In this document: positions 26,564-35,811 of the stretch, one piece after another
How positions within the stretch are numbered: the first letter of the stretch is position 1
Layout: each line of letters starts with the position of its first letter
Assembly (NCBI GenBank): GCA_025360815.1
Contig: JANYBL010000037.1
Span: 1-45,274 of the forward strand
Direction of reading: 5' to 3'
DNA from: Burkholderiales bacterium
GTDB taxonomy: Bacteria > Pseudomonadota > Gammaproteobacteria > Burkholderiales > Usitatibacteraceae
DNA length: 45,274 nucleotides
Program-made: the position numbers and the translations under genes
The notes under the pieces: generated by a model
What the model was told of the DNA's origin: nothing
Databases searched by the model: none
Seen by the model: only the letters and a program-made list of their open reading frames with translations

Positions 26564-29107
26564 ATGATGAAAATCACATTGCCGATCACCTTTAGCCGCA
26601 CAAAATCTGCCCAAACTGCACTTTCTGCCCAATCTGTGCCAGCCACGGCCGCTTCTGGTGCCGCCTTGGCTAAAACGCCTGATGCCATGCGCGAAGCTTT
26701 TCAAGCGGCGTTCGGACGGGAGATCGCGTCGGCTGCGCCAGCCGATGTCGCACCGACCCGCGATGCCGGCCTCCGTGCCGCCGCGATTGCCTGCCGCGAG
26801 GTGTTGGCTGCGCGCTGGGCCAGTACCCAGGCAGCAGACGCACGCTCGCAAGGCGGTTCGGGCTCGACGCAGCGCCGCGTGCATTATTTGTCGATGGAAT
26901 TTTTGATGGGCCGCGCACTCGGCAACGCCCTGGCCGCGCTGGGTTTGGAGGGCGAGGTTCGGACGGCGATCGAAGCCAATGGTGAATCGCTCCCCGATAT
27001 TTTGGAACGAGAAGCCGATGCGGCGCTTGGCAACGGCGGCTTGGGCCGCTTGGCTGCGTGCTTCTTAGATTCATTCGCGGAAGTCGGCTTGCCCTCGTTT
27101 GGCTATGGCCTGCGTTACCAATACGGTATGTTCGCGCAACGCATTCAAGACGGTCGTCAGGTAGAAGAACCGGATGACTGGCTGCGGGCCGGTAACCCGT
27201 GGGAAGTTCTGCGCCCGGAGACACGCTATTTGGTTAGCTTTGGCGGCCGCGTTGAAGTCGACGGCGGCATGCATCGTTGGGTGCCGGCGGAACGCCTGAT
27301 TGCCCAGGCTTACGATTTTATTGTGCCCGCGCATCACAGCGAGCGCGTATCGACGCTGCGTCAGTGGCACGCCAGTGCCGAACGCACCATTGATTTCGCG
27401 GCGTTTTGTCGTGGTGATTTGATGGGTGCCGCAAGTCATCGGGTTGCCGCTGACGCGCTCAATTGGGTGCTTTATCCAGACGACAGCACGGCGGCTGGCC
27501 GCGAGCTGCGCTTAAAACAAGAAGCGTTTTTGGTCAGCGCATCACTGCAAGACGTCATCGCCCGCCATCTGCGGGAGCACGAGAATTTAGACAATTTGGG
27601 GAAGTCCAACGCGATCCATTTGAACGATACGCACCCCGCTTTGGCACCGGCCGAATTGATGCGCCTGTTGCTCGACGAACACGGCATGGGGTGGGATCAG
27701 GCATGGAAAATCACCCGACAAGCAGTTTCATATACCAACCACACCCTAATGCCCGAAGCGCTGGAGACGTGGCCGGTGAGCATGTTTGAGGCGCTGCTGC
27801 CGCGCCATCTTGATATCATTTATCAAATTAACAATTATTTTTTAGATACGGTCCGCGCCCGTTTCCCCGGCGACGAGGCAATGGTCGGACGGGTTTCGCT
27901 CATTGATGAAAGCAATGGTCGCCGCGTGCGAATGGCCGCGCTGGCGATTGTCGCTTCGCATAAAGTGAATGGCGTATCAGCGCTGCATTCTGAACTCATG
28001 GTGCAGACTATTTTTGCTGATTACGCCAAGCTTTATCCGGATCGGTTTCACAACGTGACCAACGGCGTAACCCCTCGCCGTTGGTTGGTGCAGGCCAATG
28101 TTGGGCTCTCTAATTTGCTCGACAGCCGCATTGGCGCTGGCTGGCGGCAAGATTTGATGCAACTTGAATCTTTAAAACCAATGGTTGGTGATGCTGAATT
28201 AGGCCGTGAGTTTTTAGCCACCAAACGCCAAAACAAAGAGCGCCTCGCTGCCGTGATTCGCCGTGATCTCGGCATTGTGATCAATTGCGATAGCTTGTTT
28301 GATGTGCAGATCAAGCGCATCCATGAATACAAGCGCCAGCTGTTAAATGTGCTGCACGTTATCGCGCGCTACCAAGCCATTATTGATAACCCGAACGCGA
28401 ACTGGACGCCGCGCACCGTCATCATCGCGGGCAAAGCGGCATCAGCGTATCAAACCGCGAAACTGATTATTCAACTCACCCATGATGTGGCCCGCGTCAT
28501 CAACAGCGACGCGCGCGTTGGCGATAAGTTAAAGCTGGTTTTCTTACCGAACTACGGCGTGAGCTTGGCCGAAACCATTATCCCGGCGGCGGATTTAAGC
28601 GAGCAAATTTCGACTGCAGGTACTGAAGCGTCGGGCACTGGTAATATGAAATTTGGCCTCAACGGCGCGCTCACCATCGGCACATGGGATGGCGCGAATA
28701 TCGAAATGGCCGAAGCCATGGGCGAAGAAAATATGTTTGTTTTCGGCTTGCGCACCGAAGATGTGAAAAACATGAAAGAGCTAGGCTACGATCCCAAGTT
28801 GTTTGTTGAGCAAAACCGGCAATTAAAACGCGTCATTGATGCCATCGCTCAAGGTGATTTTTCACCCGGCGATAATCAACGCTACCGTCAGTTGACCGAT
28901 AACCTGCTGCATCGCGATCAATATATGCTGATGGCCGATTTTGCCGATTACGTCGCCACGCAAACGAAGGTTGACGCACTGTTTGCGAATCCGACACAAT
29001 GGGCGGAACGTGCATTGTTGAATGTGGCCAGCATGGGAAGCTTCTCGGCAGATCGGACGATACGCGAATATGTTGAAAAGGTTTGGTCGCCCGCTACGTT
29101 AAAGTAA
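26564..29107 (+). CDS. glgP: Glycogen/alpha-glucan phosphorylase
   Basis: PLP enzyme releasing glucose-1-phosphate from the ends of glycogen or maltodextrin. About 847 residues from the first ATG of an ATGATG pair; the ribosome site (ACGG) is weak. The first 45 or so residues are Ala/Ser/Thr-rich and look like a species-specific extension. The conserved core begins RRVHYLSMEFLMGRALGNAL, continues with EADAALGNGGLGRLAACFLD and FGYGLRYQYGMF, IHLNDTHPALAPAELMRLLL, and the PLP site EASGTGNMKFGLNGALTIGT, with the Schiff-base lysine at Lys696. Diverges from the maltodextrin operon and precedes the branching and debranching enzyme genes, from which a 712-base repeat-bearing gap separates it. A maltodextrin phosphorylase (MalP) role is also possible. 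Confidence 0.95.
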   Translation: MMKITLPITFSRTKSAQTALSAQSVPATAASGAALAKTPDAMREAFQAAFGREIASAAPADVAPTRDAGLRAAAIACREVLAARWASTQAADARSQGGSGSTQRRVHYLSMEFLMGRALGNALAALGLEGEVRTAIEANGESLPDILEREADAALGNGGLGRLAACFLDSFAEVGLPSFGYGLRYQYGMFAQRIQDGRQVEEPDDWLRAGNPWEVLRPETRYLVSFGGRVEVDGGMHRWVPAERLIAQAYDFIVPAHHSERVSTLRQWHASAERTIDFAAFCRGDLMGAASHRVAADALNWVLYPDDSTAAGRELRLKQEAFLVSASLQDVIARHLREHENLDNLGKSNAIHLNDTHPALAPAELMRLLLDEHGMGWDQAWKITRQAVSYTNHTLMPEALETWPVSMFEALLPRHLDIIYQINNYFLDTVRARFPGDEAMVGRVSLIDESNGRRVRMAALAIVASHKVNGVSALHSELMVQTIFADYAKLYPDRFHNVTNGVTPRRWLVQANVGLSNLLDSRIGAGWRQDLMQLESLKPMVGDAELGREFLATKRQNKERLAAVIRRDLGIVINCDSLFDVQIKRIHEYKRQLLNVLHVIARYQAIIDNPNANWTPRTVIIAGKAASAYQTAKLIIQLTHDVARVINSDARVGDKLKLVFLPNYGVSLAETIIPAADLSEQISTAGTEASGTGNMKFGLNGALTIGTWDGANIEMAEAMGEENMFVFGLRTEDVKNMKELGYDPKLFVEQNRQLKRVIDAIAQGDFSPGDNQRYRQLTDNLLHRDQYMLMADFADYVATQTKVDALFANPTQWAERALLNVASMGSFSADRTIREYVEKVWSPATLK

Positions 29108-29121
29108 ACGCTAGTATCTGT

Positions 29122-29155
29122 GGGCATTCTGAGCCGAAAATGGCTGGAAATGCCC
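29122..29155 (+). terminator. Hairpin downstream of glgP
   Basis: GGGCATT pairs with AATGCCC, and inside these AGCC pairs with GGCT around a GAAAAT loop, with a small internal loop. It starts 15 bases after the glgP stop. No T-tract follows, so it may protect the 3' end rather than terminate by itself. Confidence 0.45.
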
Positions 29156-29313
29156 GACGGTGCTGGGATTAGAATTTTTCTGCTGTGGCGCTGCAGCCCA
29201 AATCCAGTGCTTCGGCTGAGAGAATGTCTGGTCAATCATGAGCTACCTGGAGGCGCTTCGCTTGTCCGGGCTGCGATTGCTGCAAATTGAAATACAGAAT
29301 GTGGATGTAACAA

Positions 29314-29532
29314 ATGAATAAGATTTTGCGCAGTGCGATATCGCATGACCAGTTGCTCGGTCGACTGGCCGTGGGATTCTTCTTGATCTTAAATTCCCTG
29401 AATTTAGCCCTTGCGATGTTCACAATGACTCCGCAGTGGCTTCTTTTTTTTGTTGACGAGCTTCGGTCCCTATTTGCTTATCTAAAGTTCGTAAGACACC
29501 AGAAATTAGATGCTTGGCAAGCAAAGCGATAA
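29314..29532 (+). CDS. Doubtful small hydrophobic protein
   Basis: A 72-codon frame with a hydrophobic stretch (LAVGFFLILNSLNLALAMF) that could span the membrane, followed by a second partly hydrophobic segment and a basic tail. GTGGATG lies about 9 bases before the ATG, a marginal ribosome site. It resembles no family I recognise. Its stop falls inside the first unit of the 9-bp minisatellite. It may be chance; coding status is unproven. Confidence 0.22.
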   Translation: MNKILRSAISHDQLLGRLAVGFFLILNSLNLALAMFTMTPQWLLFFVDELRSLFAYLKFVRHQKLDAWQAKR

Positions 29533-29674
29533 AGCCGATAAAGCCGATAAAGCCGATGTCGCCGATAAAGCCGATAAAGCCGATGTCGCCGATAAAGCCG
29601 ATAAAGCCGATTTAGCCGATGAAGCCGATGAAGCCGATGTAGCCGATGTAGCCGCGGTGATCTTTGCAAAATAA
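29510..29674 (+). CDS. Possible small Asp-Lys-Ala repeat peptide encoded by a minisatellite
   Basis: A 54-codon frame starting with ATG directly after an in-frame TAG. After MLGKQS it is built of three-residue units Asp-X-Ala, where X runs K,K,K,V,K,K,V,K,K,L,E,E,V,V, and it ends AVIFAK. The unit would form a charged alanine-rich helix. There is no good ribosome site, and the 9-bp unit lacks stop codons in most frames, so long open frames here are expected on either strand. Its status as a gene is therefore doubtful, but the X position changes by class (K to V, L, E) while D and A stay fixed. Confidence 0.25.
   Translation: MLGKQSDKADKADKADVADKADKADVADKADKADLADEADEADVADVAAVIFAK
29528..29653. 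repeat. 9-bp minisatellite, 14 units, with a 27-bp higher-order period
   Basis: Units of GATAAAGCC and variants (GATGTCGCC, GATTTAGCC, GATGAAGCC, GATGTAGCC) run without gap. From unit 2 they group in threes: (AAA, AAA, GTC) twice, then (AAA, AAA, TTA), then (GAA, GAA, GTA), plus a last GTA unit. This implies growth by a 27-bp block after the 9-bp unit arose. Confidence 0.9.
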
Positions 29675-29819
29675 AATATAAAAACCAAACACCTTTATCC
29701 ATGCGCCACCTGAACTAGAAGTGCTTTGAAGAGCGCGCCAGCCCTAGGCCTCCGATTAGAAACTTACACCTTCCCAACATTGGTCAACATTGCAACGGCC
29801 ACAAAAACACCATCCACCC

Positions 29820-32015
29820 ATGCTTAACGAACCCGACGTAAAGGCACTCATCGAAGCACGCCACACCGACCCATTTTCGGTGCTTGGCCTGCACGCAGAT
29901 GCGGATGGAAGGTTGTGGATACGCGCCTTCTTGTCCGGCGCAAAATCGGTCACGGTGCTTGATGCATCCTCTGGAAAGCCGCTTTTAGCCTTGTTGTTGA
30001 GGCATGTTGATGGATTATTTGAAATGCATATTCCGCGTCGGCGGGTGCGTTTCGATTACCGCCTTCGCGTGGTTTGGGCGGATGGATCCAGTGGTGTTTA
30101 CGCGGATGCTTACAACTATGGCCCGCAACTAAGTGAGGATGATTTGCGCGCGTTGAACCACGGCACCCATCTGCGTCCATACCTAGTTCTCGGCGCCCAT
30201 GCCAAACAATTTGATACTGTGCGCGGTGTTTGTTTTGCTGTCTGGGCACCGAACGCGAAGCGCGTTAGCGTGGTGGGCAACTTCAATAGTTGGGACGGCC
30301 GCCGCCACCCGATGCGGTTGCGTCACCAAGCAGGAATCTGGGAAATCTTTATTCCGCATGTGGCGGAGGGGGATTTTTATAAATTTGAAATTGTGGCAGC
30401 CAATGGCGATGTGCTGCCGCTCAAAGCCGATCCGTATGCGTTTGCTGCACAGCTGCGCCCTGAAACGGCGAGCCGCGTGGCGGCACTTCCGGATGCGAAA
30501 TCGCTATCAAGCTATCGCCTCCAAGCCAATTCGCGGCACTCGCCGGTGTCGATTTACGAGGTGCATCTTGGCTCGTGGAAATACGGCACGCATGAACCGA
30601 TTGCCGACAAATATCCCACTTGGGATGAACTCGCCGCATCGCTACCAGCCTATGCCGCTGATTTGGGTTTTACGCATATTGAACTCATGCCCGTGAGTGA
30701 GCATCCGTTTGATGGTTCTTGGGGCTATCAAACGCTAGGATTATTCGCGCTTAGTGCACGCTTCGGGACACCGGAAGGGTTTGCACGGTTTGTTGATGCA
30801 TGCCATCAGCGCGGCCTCGGTGTGCTCATTGATTGGGTGCCCGCGCATTTTCCGTCAGATGCGCATGGGCTTGCGGTATTTGACGGCTCGGCGCTCTACG
30901 AATATGCCGATCCGCGCGAAGGCTTTCACCGCGATTGGAACACGCTGATCTACAATTTTGGCCGTACCGAGGTGCGCAACTTTCTCGCGGGCAATGCATT
31001 GTTTTGGATGGAGCGTTATGGCGTGGATGGGTTACGTGTCGATGCAGTGGCATCTATGTTGTACCGCGACTATTCACGCGATGCAGGCGAGTGGATTCCC
31101 AACGCAAACGGCGGGCGCGAGAATTTGGAGGCGATTTCGCTTTTTAAAAGCATTAATGAAATTGTCGGGAAGCATGCGGCTGGCGCGATCACGGTTGCCG
31201 AAGAATCGACTGCGTTTCCCGGCGTTTCAGCCCCCACATTTGCCGGCGGCTTGGGCTTTCACTACAAATGGAATATGGGTTGGATGAACGATACCTTGCG
31301 CTATATGAGCGAGGACCCGATCCATCGGAAGTTCCATCACGACAAAATGAGCTTCGGGTTGGTTTATGCATTCAGCGAAAATTTTGTGCTGCCGATTTCG
31401 CATGATGAAGTAGTGCATGGCAAAGGCTCGATGCTGCAAAAAATGCCCGGCGATGATTGGCAAAAATTCGCCAACCTCCGCGCCTACTATGGCTTTATGT
31501 GGGGACACCCCGGTAAAAAATTATTGTTCATGGGGCAAGAGTTTGCGCAGCCGTTCGAATGGAATCATGAGGCCGAGTTGCCGTGGAGTGTGCTCAATGA
31601 TTCGCGCCATCGTGGCATCCAAAATTTGGTACGCGATTTGAATAAACTCTATCGTGAAAAGCCGGCACTACATCGCCTTGATTGTGACGCAGCGGGTTTT
31701 GAATGGTTGGTGTCGGACGACGCCACAACATCGGTGTTTGCGTCGCTGCGCAAGGACGAGCAGGGCAATCAAGTGATCGTCATCAGCAATTTCACGCCGG
31801 TGCCGCGCGAGAACTATCGGCTGGGCGTACCGGATGGTGTGGACGGCTGGGTAGAAGCATTGAATACCGATTCCGAACATTATGGCGGCAGCAATTTGGG
31901 CAATAGTGCACGTATATTGCAGGCTGAAGCCGCCGCCGTAAACGGGCGTTCGCGCTCCATCATCGTAAATCTGCCGCCATTGGCAACCTTATTTCTAGTG
32001 CCCGTCAAACTTTAA
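29820..32015 (+). CDS. glgB: 1,4-alpha-glucan branching enzyme
   Basis: Cytosolic GH13 enzyme that cuts alpha-1,4 chains and rejoins them as alpha-1,6 branches in glycogen. It has 731 residues, the length of E. coli GlgB (728). The start (MLNEPDVKALIEARHTDPFS) gives the family N-terminus; an upstream TTG would add ten unsupported residues, and no Shine-Dalgarno is seen. N-terminal beta domains (TDPFSVLGLHADADGRLWIR) and CBM48 (VWAPNAKRVSVVGNFNSWDG) precede the barrel. Catalytic residues are Asp408 (GLRVDAVASM), Glu461 (TVAEESTAFP) and Asp529 (PISHDEVVHGKGSM), in the same positions as E. coli within three residues. Followed 33 bases later by glgX. Confidence 0.97.
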   Translation: MLNEPDVKALIEARHTDPFSVLGLHADADGRLWIRAFLSGAKSVTVLDASSGKPLLALLLRHVDGLFEMHIPRRRVRFDYRLRVVWADGSSGVYADAYNYGPQLSEDDLRALNHGTHLRPYLVLGAHAKQFDTVRGVCFAVWAPNAKRVSVVGNFNSWDGRRHPMRLRHQAGIWEIFIPHVAEGDFYKFEIVAANGDVLPLKADPYAFAAQLRPETASRVAALPDAKSLSSYRLQANSRHSPVSIYEVHLGSWKYGTHEPIADKYPTWDELAASLPAYAADLGFTHIELMPVSEHPFDGSWGYQTLGLFALSARFGTPEGFARFVDACHQRGLGVLIDWVPAHFPSDAHGLAVFDGSALYEYADPREGFHRDWNTLIYNFGRTEVRNFLAGNALFWMERYGVDGLRVDAVASMLYRDYSRDAGEWIPNANGGRENLEAISLFKSINEIVGKHAAGAITVAEESTAFPGVSAPTFAGGLGFHYKWNMGWMNDTLRYMSEDPIHRKFHHDKMSFGLVYAFSENFVLPISHDEVVHGKGSMLQKMPGDDWQKFANLRAYYGFMWGHPGKKLLFMGQEFAQPFEWNHEAELPWSVLNDSRHRGIQNLVRDLNKLYREKPALHRLDCDAAGFEWLVSDDATTSVFASLRKDEQGNQVIVISNFTPVPRENYRLGVPDGVDGWVEALNTDSEHYGGSNLGNSARILQAEAAAVNGRSRSIIVNLPPLATLFLVPVKL

Positions 32016-32048
32016 CGATTGCCTTTATCGCCGGATCCATAAACAGAA

Positions 32049-34235
32049 ATGAATTTCCAGCTACCTGAAAAAATATTAGAGGGCCATGCTGACCCGCTTG
32101 GCTCGACTGTGCGAGATGGCGGCCTTAAAGATGGCAGCGTTAAAGACGGCGGCGTTAATTTTGCGGTCTTTTCCGAGCACGCCAGCAAAATTGAGGTTTG
32201 TATTTTTGACGGCAGCGGCGTGCGCGAGTTGCGGCGTTACGCGCTGCATGGCCCGGTTGACAGCGTGTTTCATGGTTTCCTGCCGAATGTGGGCGTGGGA
32301 CTTGTTTACGGCTTGCGTGCACATGGCGCTTATGCGCCAGAGCAGGGCGATCGCTTTAACGCGAATAAATTGTTGCTCGATCCTTACGCCAAAGAAATCG
32401 TCGGTAAATTTAGCTGGCGCGCGGAGCACCACGGTTATCAGCTTGGCCATCCGGATGGGCCACGTTCATTTGATCAGCGGGACAATGCGCTCTATGCGCT
32501 GAAAGCGCGGGTGTCCGGGGTGCGGGCGTCCGCAGCGCCGAAGGTTGATACGGTGGTTTCAACCCGCGCGGCGTTCCCTCGTGTCACCGCCAACGATATC
32601 GTGCTCTACGAAGTTCATGTCAAAGGCTTCAGCAAGCTGCACCCCGATATTCCGCCCGATTTGCGCGGAACCTATGCAGCACTCGCGCATCCGGCAGCGA
32701 TCGCCCATTTCAAATCGCTAGGGGTGACGACATTGTCATTACTTCCGGTGCAATACGCAGTTGATGAACCGGCATTGGTAGATCGCGGCCAAACCAACTA
32801 TTGGGGCTACAACACGCTCGGATTTTTTTGTCCCGATCCGCGCCTGAGTGGTCAGCCAGATGATCCGACTGCAGTCATCCACGAATTTCGCGAGATGGTG
32901 AATACGCTACACGAGCACGGCTTGGAAGTTGTGCTCGATGTCGTCTACAACCACACGCCGGAGGGCAATGAATTTGGCCCGACCTTGAGCTTTCGCGGCC
33001 TTGATAACCGCAGCTATTACCGCTTGCAGCGCGATGATTATTCGCGTTCCGAAAACCTCACCGGTTGCGGCAATACGCTCCACGCAGCACATCCGCGCGT
33101 GACACAATTCGTGTTGGATTCGCTGCGCTATTGGGTGGATATCATGGGCGTCGATGGCTTCCGATTTGATCTGGCGCCGATCTTGGGGCGCGCCGATTTT
33201 GGTTTCAAGTCGGATGCTGCATTTTTTACCGCACTTCGCCAAGACCCAGTATTGGCGCGGGTTCACATGATTGCCGAGCCGTGGGATGCGGGCCACAATG
33301 GCTATCAAGTAGGGCGATTTCCGGCACGGTTTTTGGAGTGGAATGACAAATTTCGCGATACCGTGCGCAGCTATTGGCTTAACCTTGGCACGAGCCGCGG
33401 CGAATTCGCGCGACGCTTTACAGCATCGAGTGATTTATTCCATCACGGCCAACGCCGTCCCACTGCATCAATCAATTTCATATCTGTCCATGATGGCTTT
33501 ACGCTCCATGATGTGGTCAGCTACAGTTACAAGCACAATGAAGCAAACGGCGAAAGCAATCGCGATGGGCGCGATGGTGAAGCCTGTCGCAATTTTGGTA
33601 TGGAGGGCGCAACGGACGATGCGGCGGTTAACCGGTTGCGCCATCGCGTGAAGCGTGCGCTGGTCGCCACGCTGCTGCTCGCCCAAGGCACACCGATGCT
33701 TTGCGCCGGAGATGAAATCGGCAATAGCCAGCAGGGCAACAACAATGCGTATTGCCAAGATAACCCGACAAGTTGGTTGAACTGGCCGACGGTTTCCGAC
33801 GATGACTGGGCGTTCAAACATTTCGTCGCGGAAGTGATCGCGCTCCGAAAATCTGAACCGTCTCTCACCCATGATCGCTGGTTTGTGCCACATGCCGACT
33901 GCGAGGGTGAACGCAGTTTGGTTTGGTTCACGCCCGCGGGCTCGGTGATGCAGGTGCACGATTGGCACGATGGTGGGCAGCATGCGTTTGCCTGTCAGAT
34001 TGATGCGTTTGCAAACGATAAACAAAGCGCAACATTGATGTTGCTGTTCAATCCGGACAGTGAACCACTTTCGTTTTCATTAGCGCGGCATGGGCAACCG
34101 GAAAGGCAACCCCATGATTGGTACATTGCCTTGGACAGTAGTGGCGAATGTTCACGCTCGAAAATACTAGCTGCCGCATCGCAACTGCTCATGCCCGCGC
34201 ATTCGCTGGTGGTGCTGCGAAGTGCGACGCGTTGA
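32049..34235 (+). CDS. glgX: Glycogen debranching enzyme (isoamylase type)
   Basis: Cytosolic GH13 enzyme that hydrolyses alpha-1,6 links in phosphorylase-limit glycogen, working after GlgP. It has 728 residues, slightly longer than usual. The N-terminal CBM48 starts with a triplicated five-residue unit (DGGLK, DGSVK, DGGVN; DNA 32115-32159) before NFAVFSEHASKIEVCIFDG, where other GlgX proteins have one copy. Barrel landmarks: VVYNHTPEGNEFGPTLSFRG, Asp374 in GFRFDLAP, Glu410 in MIAEPWDAG, Asp482 in SVHDGFTLHD, and later GDEIGNSQQGNNNAYCQDN. No clear ribosome site before the ATG. Flanked by glgB and malQ in the same direction, so an operon is likely. Confidence 0.96.
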   Translation: MNFQLPEKILEGHADPLGSTVRDGGLKDGSVKDGGVNFAVFSEHASKIEVCIFDGSGVRELRRYALHGPVDSVFHGFLPNVGVGLVYGLRAHGAYAPEQGDRFNANKLLLDPYAKEIVGKFSWRAEHHGYQLGHPDGPRSFDQRDNALYALKARVSGVRASAAPKVDTVVSTRAAFPRVTANDIVLYEVHVKGFSKLHPDIPPDLRGTYAALAHPAAIAHFKSLGVTTLSLLPVQYAVDEPALVDRGQTNYWGYNTLGFFCPDPRLSGQPDDPTAVIHEFREMVNTLHEHGLEVVLDVVYNHTPEGNEFGPTLSFRGLDNRSYYRLQRDDYSRSENLTGCGNTLHAAHPRVTQFVLDSLRYWVDIMGVDGFRFDLAPILGRADFGFKSDAAFFTALRQDPVLARVHMIAEPWDAGHNGYQVGRFPARFLEWNDKFRDTVRSYWLNLGTSRGEFARRFTASSDLFHHGQRRPTASINFISVHDGFTLHDVVSYSYKHNEANGESNRDGRDGEACRNFGMEGATDDAAVNRLRHRVKRALVATLLLAQGTPMLCAGDEIGNSQQGNNNAYCQDNPTSWLNWPTVSDDDWAFKHFVAEVIALRKSEPSLTHDRWFVPHADCEGERSLVWFTPAGSVMQVHDWHDGGQHAFACQIDAFANDKQSATLMLLFNPDSEPLSFSLARHGQPERQPHDWYIALDSSGECSRSKILAAASQLLMPAHSLVVLRSATR
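32115..32159 (+). repeat. 15-bp in-frame triplication inside glgX
   Basis: Three adjacent 15-base units (GATGGCGGCCTTAAA, GATGGCAGCGTTAAA, GACGGCGGCGTTAAT) encode DGGLK-DGSVK-DGGVN at residues 23-37. Differences between units suggest that the duplication is not very recent. Confidence 0.8.
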
Positions 34236-34284
34236 GCAACAATTTTTAACCCCCCCCGTTTAACGATTTCTTAAGAATCAAATC

Positions 34285-35811
34285 ATGATGAACCTAAATC
34301 AACGCACAGCAGGCATTTTGCTGCACATCACCTCGCTCCCCGGGCCGCACGGTATTGGCGACCTCGGCCCCGCCGCATATCAGTTCGTCGATTGGCTCGC
34401 TGCATCAGGTCAACGAATTTGGCAGCTGCTGCCCACCGCGCCGATTGGCCCGGCTGATTCACCGTACCAAAGCGTTTCCGCATTTGCGGGCAGCCCTCTG
34501 ATGGTGGCGCTGGAGCCACTGATTGAGCGTGGTTGGATGTTGGCGCCGGTATTGCCAGATACCGAGAAGGCTGGGAGCGGTTTTGATCCGCATAAAGTTG
34601 ATTACGCGCGGGTAGTGCCATGGCGGATTGCACAGTTACGCGAAGCTGCCGCTGGATTCGACCAGTGTGCCACACCACAAGCGCGCACCGCGTTTGCCGA
34701 TTGGTGTACGTCCGAAAACTATTGGCTCGACGACTACACACTATTCATGGCGCTAGAAACCGCGCACAGCGGCAAATGCTGGTGGGATTGGGATGCCGGA
34801 TTGCGAAAGCGCGAGCCAGCCGCGCTCGTGACGGCGCGCAAACAATATGCGAGCGAAATCGCGTTCTGGCAATTTGTGCAGTGGTGTTTTGATGTGCAGT
34901 TAGGAGAAATTAAAAAATACGCGAACGGTCGCGGCATCTCGATCATGGGTGATTTGCCAATCTTTATCGCGCATCACAGCGCCGATTGCTGGGCGCGTCC
35001 GGATTTGTATTTCTTAGACGATCAATTCCAACCGACCGTTATCGCGGGTGTGCCGCCCGATAGCATGGCGCCTGAGGGCCAGCGCTGGGGCAACCCGCTC
35101 TATCGGTGGGACAAGATGGCCGCTGAAAATTTCAAGTGGTGGACCCTGCGCATTAAGCGTGCACTACAGCAGGCTGATGTGTTCCGCATCGATCACTTTC
35201 GCGGGTTTGCGGGTTACTGGGAAATCCCCATTACGTGCCCGACAGCGGTCGAGGGCCGCTGGGTGCCGGGGCCGGGGAAAGCGCTGTTTGATGCCATCAA
35301 AAACGAACTGGGCAATCTGCCGATTATTGCCGAAGACTTGGGTCTCATCACCCCCGATGTTGTGGAACTCCGCCTAGGGTGCGGCTTTCCGGGCATGAAG
35401 ATTTTGCAGTTTGCATTTGGTGGCGATGCCACGCAGGAATTTTTGCCTCACAACTACGATCGCAATACGGTTGTCTATACCGGCACGCATGACAACGATA
35501 CCGTGCAAGGCTGGTGGGCGGCTGCTACCGAGCGTGAACGCGTATTTGCCGGTACGTATTTGGCAGCAGGGCCACATGATATTCAATGGGCGATGATCCG
35601 TGCAGCCTGCAATTCGGTCGCCAATATGGCTGTGTTTCCGATGCAAGATGTGCTGGGATTAGATGGCGCGCATCGAATGAATCTGCCCGGCACCATCGTT
35701 AACAACTGGACGTGGCGGTTCACGTGGGACATGGTAGGCGCGGAGCCGGGGCGTGTGCTGGGCATGCTAAGCGCCGCGAGCGGACGGGGATCGTTTGCCT
35801 TACTGAAATAA
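34285..35811 (+). CDS. malQ: 4-alpha-glucanotransferase (amylomaltase)
   Basis: GH77 cytosolic disproportionating enzyme that transfers maltodextrin segments between chains, releasing glucose and making longer acceptors for phosphorylase. It has 508 residues, the size of the shorter plant/Thermus-type amylomaltases rather than the roughly 690-residue E. coli MalQ. The start may be either ATG of an ATGATG pair. Landmarks: LLHITSLPGPHGIGDLGPAA at the N-terminus, IMGDLPIFIAHHSADCWARP, nucleophile Asp303 in FRIDHFRGFAGYWEIP, acid/base Glu350 in IIAEDLGLITPDV, and Asp403 in YTGTHDNDTVQGWW. Follows glgX by 49 bases. It links imported maltodextrins to GlgP and glycogen. Confidence 0.96.
   Translation: MMNLNQRTAGILLHITSLPGPHGIGDLGPAAYQFVDWLAASGQRIWQLLPTAPIGPADSPYQSVSAFAGSPLMVALEPLIERGWMLAPVLPDTEKAGSGFDPHKVDYARVVPWRIAQLREAAAGFDQCATPQARTAFADWCTSENYWLDDYTLFMALETAHSGKCWWDWDAGLRKREPAALVTARKQYASEIAFWQFVQWCFDVQLGEIKKYANGRGISIMGDLPIFIAHHSADCWARPDLYFLDDQFQPTVIAGVPPDSMAPEGQRWGNPLYRWDKMAAENFKWWTLRIKRALQQADVFRIDHFRGFAGYWEIPITCPTAVEGRWVPGPGKALFDAIKNELGNLPIIAEDLGLITPDVVELRLGCGFPGMKILQFAFGGDATQEFLPHNYDRNTVVYTGTHDNDTVQGWWAAATERERVFAGTYLAAGPHDIQWAMIRAACNSVANMAVFPMQDVLGLDGAHRMNLPGTIVNNWTWRFTWDMVGAEPGRVLGMLSAASGRGSFALLK

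Larger units (their letters stand above)
29108..29819. other. 712-base gap between glgP and glgB with a hairpin, small open frames and a minisatellite
   Basis: Just after glgP is a hairpin (29122-29155). Two small overlapping plus-strand frames (29314-29532 and 29510-29674) and a 9-bp minisatellite (29528-29653) fill the middle. Nothing is recognised in 29156-29313 or 29675-29819; the latter should contain the glgB leader. Confidence 0.5.

Noticed and set aside
29478-29702. Minus-strand frames with Leu-His-Arg/Leu-Tyr-Arg or Ser-Ala-Leu repeats
   Set aside because: They are the reverse reading of the 9-bp minisatellite, which has no stop codon in those frames. No ribosome site or other support.
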